Source: Pseudomonas sp. Irchel s3f7 (lineage in GTDB: Bacteria; Pseudomonadota; Gammaproteobacteria; Pseudomonadales; Pseudomonadaceae). From it: DNA of 64,000 nucleotides. The position numbers were made by a program, and so were the translations under genes. A model generated the notes under the pieces. That model was not told the origin of the DNA. It made no database searches and worked only from the letters and a program-made list of their open reading frames with translations. The stretch spans positions 279,464 to 343,463 of the forward strand of contig NZ_FYDO01000001.1 of the NCBI RefSeq assembly GCF_900187615.1, given 5' to 3'. Positions 62,013 to 64,000 of this stretch are shown in pieces; position 1 is the first letter of the stretch; every line of letters starts with the position of its first letter.

Positions 62013-63656
62013 TCAAATGGCAGCGCTACGCTCGCGCAACTCCGTGTTCAGGATGCGGTCGTTTTCGCTGTAATCGACCGGGCAATCAATCACGTGTACG
62101 CCCGGCGTTTTAATGCAGTGCTCCAGCAGCGGTAGGAAGCCTTCCGCACTCTCAACGCGATGGCCCTTGGCGCCATAAGCCTCTGCGTACTTAACGAAGT
62201 CCGGGTTGCCATAGTCCAGGCCGAAGTCGGTGAAGCCCATGTTGGCCTGTTTCCAGCGGATCATGCCGTAGCCATCGTCGCGCAGGATTACAACAATCAA
62301 GTTCATATTCAGGCGAACTGCTGTCTCCAACTCCTGGCTGTTCATCATGAATCCACCGTCCCCGCATACCGAAATCACCGGGCGATCTGGATACACCAAG
62401 TGTGCGGCCATAGCCGATGGTAATCCCGCCCCCATAGTCGCCAATGCATTATCCAAGAGGACGGTATTGGGCTTATGAGCCTTGTAATTGCGGGCAAACC
62501 AGATTTTGTAGATGCCATTATCCAAAGCAACGATGCCTTCGGACGGCAACACGCGTCGAATGTCCGCTACCAAACGCTGGGGATAGACCGGGAATCGGTC
62601 GTCGTCTGCACCTTCAATGATCTGGGCTTCGTTTGCTTCTCGAATGGCCATCAAGCGAGTGAAATCCCAATGGCTGGTGTCGTTCAGGGCTTCTCCGATC
62701 TGCCAGACGGCATTGGCGATGTCACCAATCACTTCAATCTGTGGGAAGTACACGGCATCAACTTCAGCGGAGCGGAAGTTGATGTGGATGACTTCGGTGC
62801 CGCCACGAACCATGAAGAAAGGCGGCTTCTCGATCACATCGTGGCCGATATTGACGATGAGATCGGCAGCCTCGATGGCGCGGTGAACAAAGTCTCCCGA
62901 CGACAATGCGGCGTTGCCGAGGAAACGAGGGTGGCGTTCATCAACCACGCCTTTGCCCATCTGGGTGGTGATAAATGGGATGCCGGTATTGTCGATCAGT
63001 TGCTTCAAAACCTTTGCAGTCATCTTGCGGTTGGCACCAGCGCCAATGACCAGGATTGGGCTGCGCGCTTTCTGCAGCTTCTCGACAGCTGCCTCGACAG
63101 CTTTGTGCTCCGCCAATGGACGACGATGCAAACTCGGAGGGATCGGCATGCTATCGGTTTGCTCAGCGGCGATATCCTCCGGAAGTTCCAAATGGACGGC
63201 TCCGGGTTTCTCTTCTTCCGCTAGACGAAACGCTTCACGCATCCGTGCAGGGATATTGTCTGCCGAGGCGAATTGGTGCGTGTACTTGGTGATAGGAGCC
63301 ATCATGCCGCAGACGTCGATGATCTGAAAACGGCCTTGCTTGGACTTTTTGATCGGCTTTTGGCCAGTAATCATCAGCATTGGCATGCCGCCCAGATAGG
63401 CGTACGCGCTGGCAGTCACCAAATTCGTTGCACCTGGCCCAAGAGTCGACAGACTGACACCGGTTTTGCCCGTGAGACGACCATAAGTAGCGGCCATGAA
63501 GCCGGCAGATTGTTCATGGCGCGTCAGCACCAACTTGATCTGCGACTTGCGAAGGGACTCTAGCAGGTCAAGGTTTTCCTCACCGGGAATACCAAAGACG
63601 AATTCCACACCTTCGTTTTCTAGACATTGCACAACTACGTCAGCGGCCTTGGCCAT
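62013..63656 (-). CDS. Acetolactate synthase-like TPP-dependent enzyme (large subunit)
   Basis: The 547-residue protein has the three TPP-enzyme domains: N-terminal PYR domain (EFVFGIPGEENLDLLESLRK, the activating Glu in TRHEQSAGFMAATYGRLTGK), a central domain (SPILVIGAGANRKMTAKVLK) and the C-terminal PP domain with the TPP/Mg motif CGDGGFMMNSQELETAVRLN MN. It is similar to catabolic acetolactate synthases without a small subunit; no ilvN-like gene is adjacent. It forms acetolactate from pyruvate or acts on a related 2-oxo acid. Its pairing with gabD suggests a 2-oxo-acid decarboxylation-oxidation link; that is inference. Confidence 0.93.
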   Translation of the reverse strand: MAKAADVVVQCLENEGVEFVFGIPGEENLDLLESLRKSQIKLVLTRHEQSAGFMAATYGRLTGKTGVSLSTLGPGATNLVTASAYAYLGGMPMLMITGQKPIKKSKQGRFQIIDVCGMMAPITKYTHQFASADNIPARMREAFRLAEEEKPGAVHLELPEDIAAEQTDSMPIPPSLHRRPLAEHKAVEAAVEKLQKARSPILVIGAGANRKMTAKVLKQLIDNTGIPFITTQMGKGVVDERHPRFLGNAALSSGDFVHRAIEAADLIVNIGHDVIEKPPFFMVRGGTEVIHINFRSAEVDAVYFPQIEVIGDIANAVWQIGEALNDTSHWDFTRLMAIREANEAQIIEGADDDRFPVYPQRLVADIRRVLPSEGIVALDNGIYKIWFARNYKAHKPNTVLLDNALATMGAGLPSAMAAHLVYPDRPVISVCGDGGFMMNSQELETAVRLNMNLIVVILRDDGYGMIRWKQANMGFTDFGLDYGNPDFVKYAEAYGAKGHRVESAEGFLPLLEHCIKTPGVHVIDCPVDYSENDRILNTELRERSAAI

Positions 63657-63795
63657 CTTGCTTATTACCTCTGGTTGCGGAGAGCGGGATTGGAATCCCT
63701 AGGAACGTAATGATGATGCTTGATCGGATAATCGGTGACGTATCGACGCTCACCAGAAAGTTAGCTAGTTGATAAATGCATGATCAGGCGAAAAA
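63657..63795. promoter_or_regulatory. Upstream region of the acetolactate synthase-like gene
   Basis: About 140 bp that must hold the promoter for the 62013-63656 gene, and probably gabD. No operator could be named. Confidence 0.35.
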
Positions 63796-63842
63796 AATGG
63801 TGGTATCCACAAGCCAACCTCTGCCTTATGAATACCACCATT
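63791..63842 (-). terminator. Terminator of a minus-strand gene beyond the window
   Basis: On the minus strand AATGGTGGTAT...ATACCACCATT (arms 63796-63806 and 63832-63842) is extended inward by CATAAG/CTTGTG pairing to an ~18-bp stem, and is followed by TTTTTTT. This is a good intrinsic terminator for transcription coming from the right edge. Confidence 0.7.
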
Positions 63843-64000
63843 AAAACTTTTCAATCGTTGAGCCAGCTTTTACTAGGGATGGTCTGAAGTAGTCACGCTT
63901 TTCTGGCTGACTTCAGCCTCCGCTGATTTTGAAAACGGCGAATCGACCAAAACGATCAGATCATCCGCTTATTTCTGAGCTTTTAGCCGCCGCGAGCACC
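63843..64000. other. Window edge, no gene recognised
   Basis: The last 158 bp show no frame long enough to call. They probably hold the 3' end of, or spacer after, a minus-strand gene further right. Confidence 0.3.

Noticed and set aside
60175..62073. 632-residue plus-strand ORF opposite gabD
   Set aside because: It is the antisense shadow of a highly conserved gabD gene; codon pattern and known protein support the minus strand.
62475..63224. 249-residue plus-strand ORF opposite the acetolactate synthase-like gene
   Set aside because: Antisense shadow of an enzyme with all TPP motifs intact.
1..64000. tRNA or rRNA genes, prophage integrase and att sites
   Set aside because: I looked for cloverleaf and conserved motifs and for integrase-like proteins and saw none; without a covariance search a diverged tRNA cannot be fully excluded.

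Overview
The window reads as a Pseudomonas chromosome, most likely of the P. fluorescens lineage. Pointers are the housekeeping-like genes (gabD, tctCBA, SulP and LysE transporters, a TonB siderophore receptor), a sigma-54-driven CA-motif RNA of the Crc-antagonist type, an IS66 element, and many small protein families known mainly from Pseudomonas. No rRNA, tRNA or CRISPR array was found.

Layout. 1-7.2 kb: the 3' part of a giant AIDA-like autotransporter built from beta-strand repeats; its 5' end lies outside the window. 7.3-24 kb: an accessory island of short, mostly unrecognised genes mixed with wrecked toxin-antitoxin, defence and nuclease genes. Its non-coding DNA is highly structured: five copies of a 15-bp palindrome (9.2-10.1 kb), a MITE-like element with a second copy at 32 kb, a tandem array with a 186-bp period (15.8-16.6 kb), recurrent hairpin-bearing direct repeats that bracket small genes, and a complete IS66 element (18.4-21.4 kb) that splits a DUF4062/TIR-like gene. 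24.5-25.1 kb: sigma-54 promoter and a ~380-nt CA-motif RNA. 25.4-29.2 kb: FMN-binding regulator, DapA-like aldolase, B3/4 protein, XRE-cupin regulator and LysE exporter. 29.8-32.5 kb: SulP transporter, small genes, MITE copy and a hydrolase remnant. 32.4-35.5 kb: LLM flavin monooxygenase with amino-acid-type ABC components but no ATPase. 35.7-40 kb: LysR/MFS locus running into several truncated genes. 40.3-45.5 kb: LysR, SDR, ACS-type MFS and a split transketolase, which look like a carbohydrate-derivative catabolic unit. 46.7-48.9 kb: TonB receptor with a Fur-like site. 49.2-60.2 kb: a tricarboxylate locus (TctABC, TerC, orphan binding protein, aconitase, double-winged-helix GntR, PrpF-like isomerase, AbrB-type membrane protein). 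60.5-63.7 kb: gabD and an acetolactate-synthase-like enzyme.

How the genes work together. The tricarboxylate locus is the clearest functional unit. A Bug-type TTT system would import a tricarboxylate, a PrpF-family isomerase and a dedicated aconitase would convert it into TCA intermediates, and the GntR regulator probably binds the repeated AAACRCAAT motif found in front of both the aconitase and the isomerase gene. The 40-45 kb unit probably oxidises a sugar or polyol derivative (SDR) and cleaves it with a split transketolase. The 8-24 kb island looks like a hot spot where gene cassettes were acquired and lost, leaving orphan antitoxins and repeat scars.
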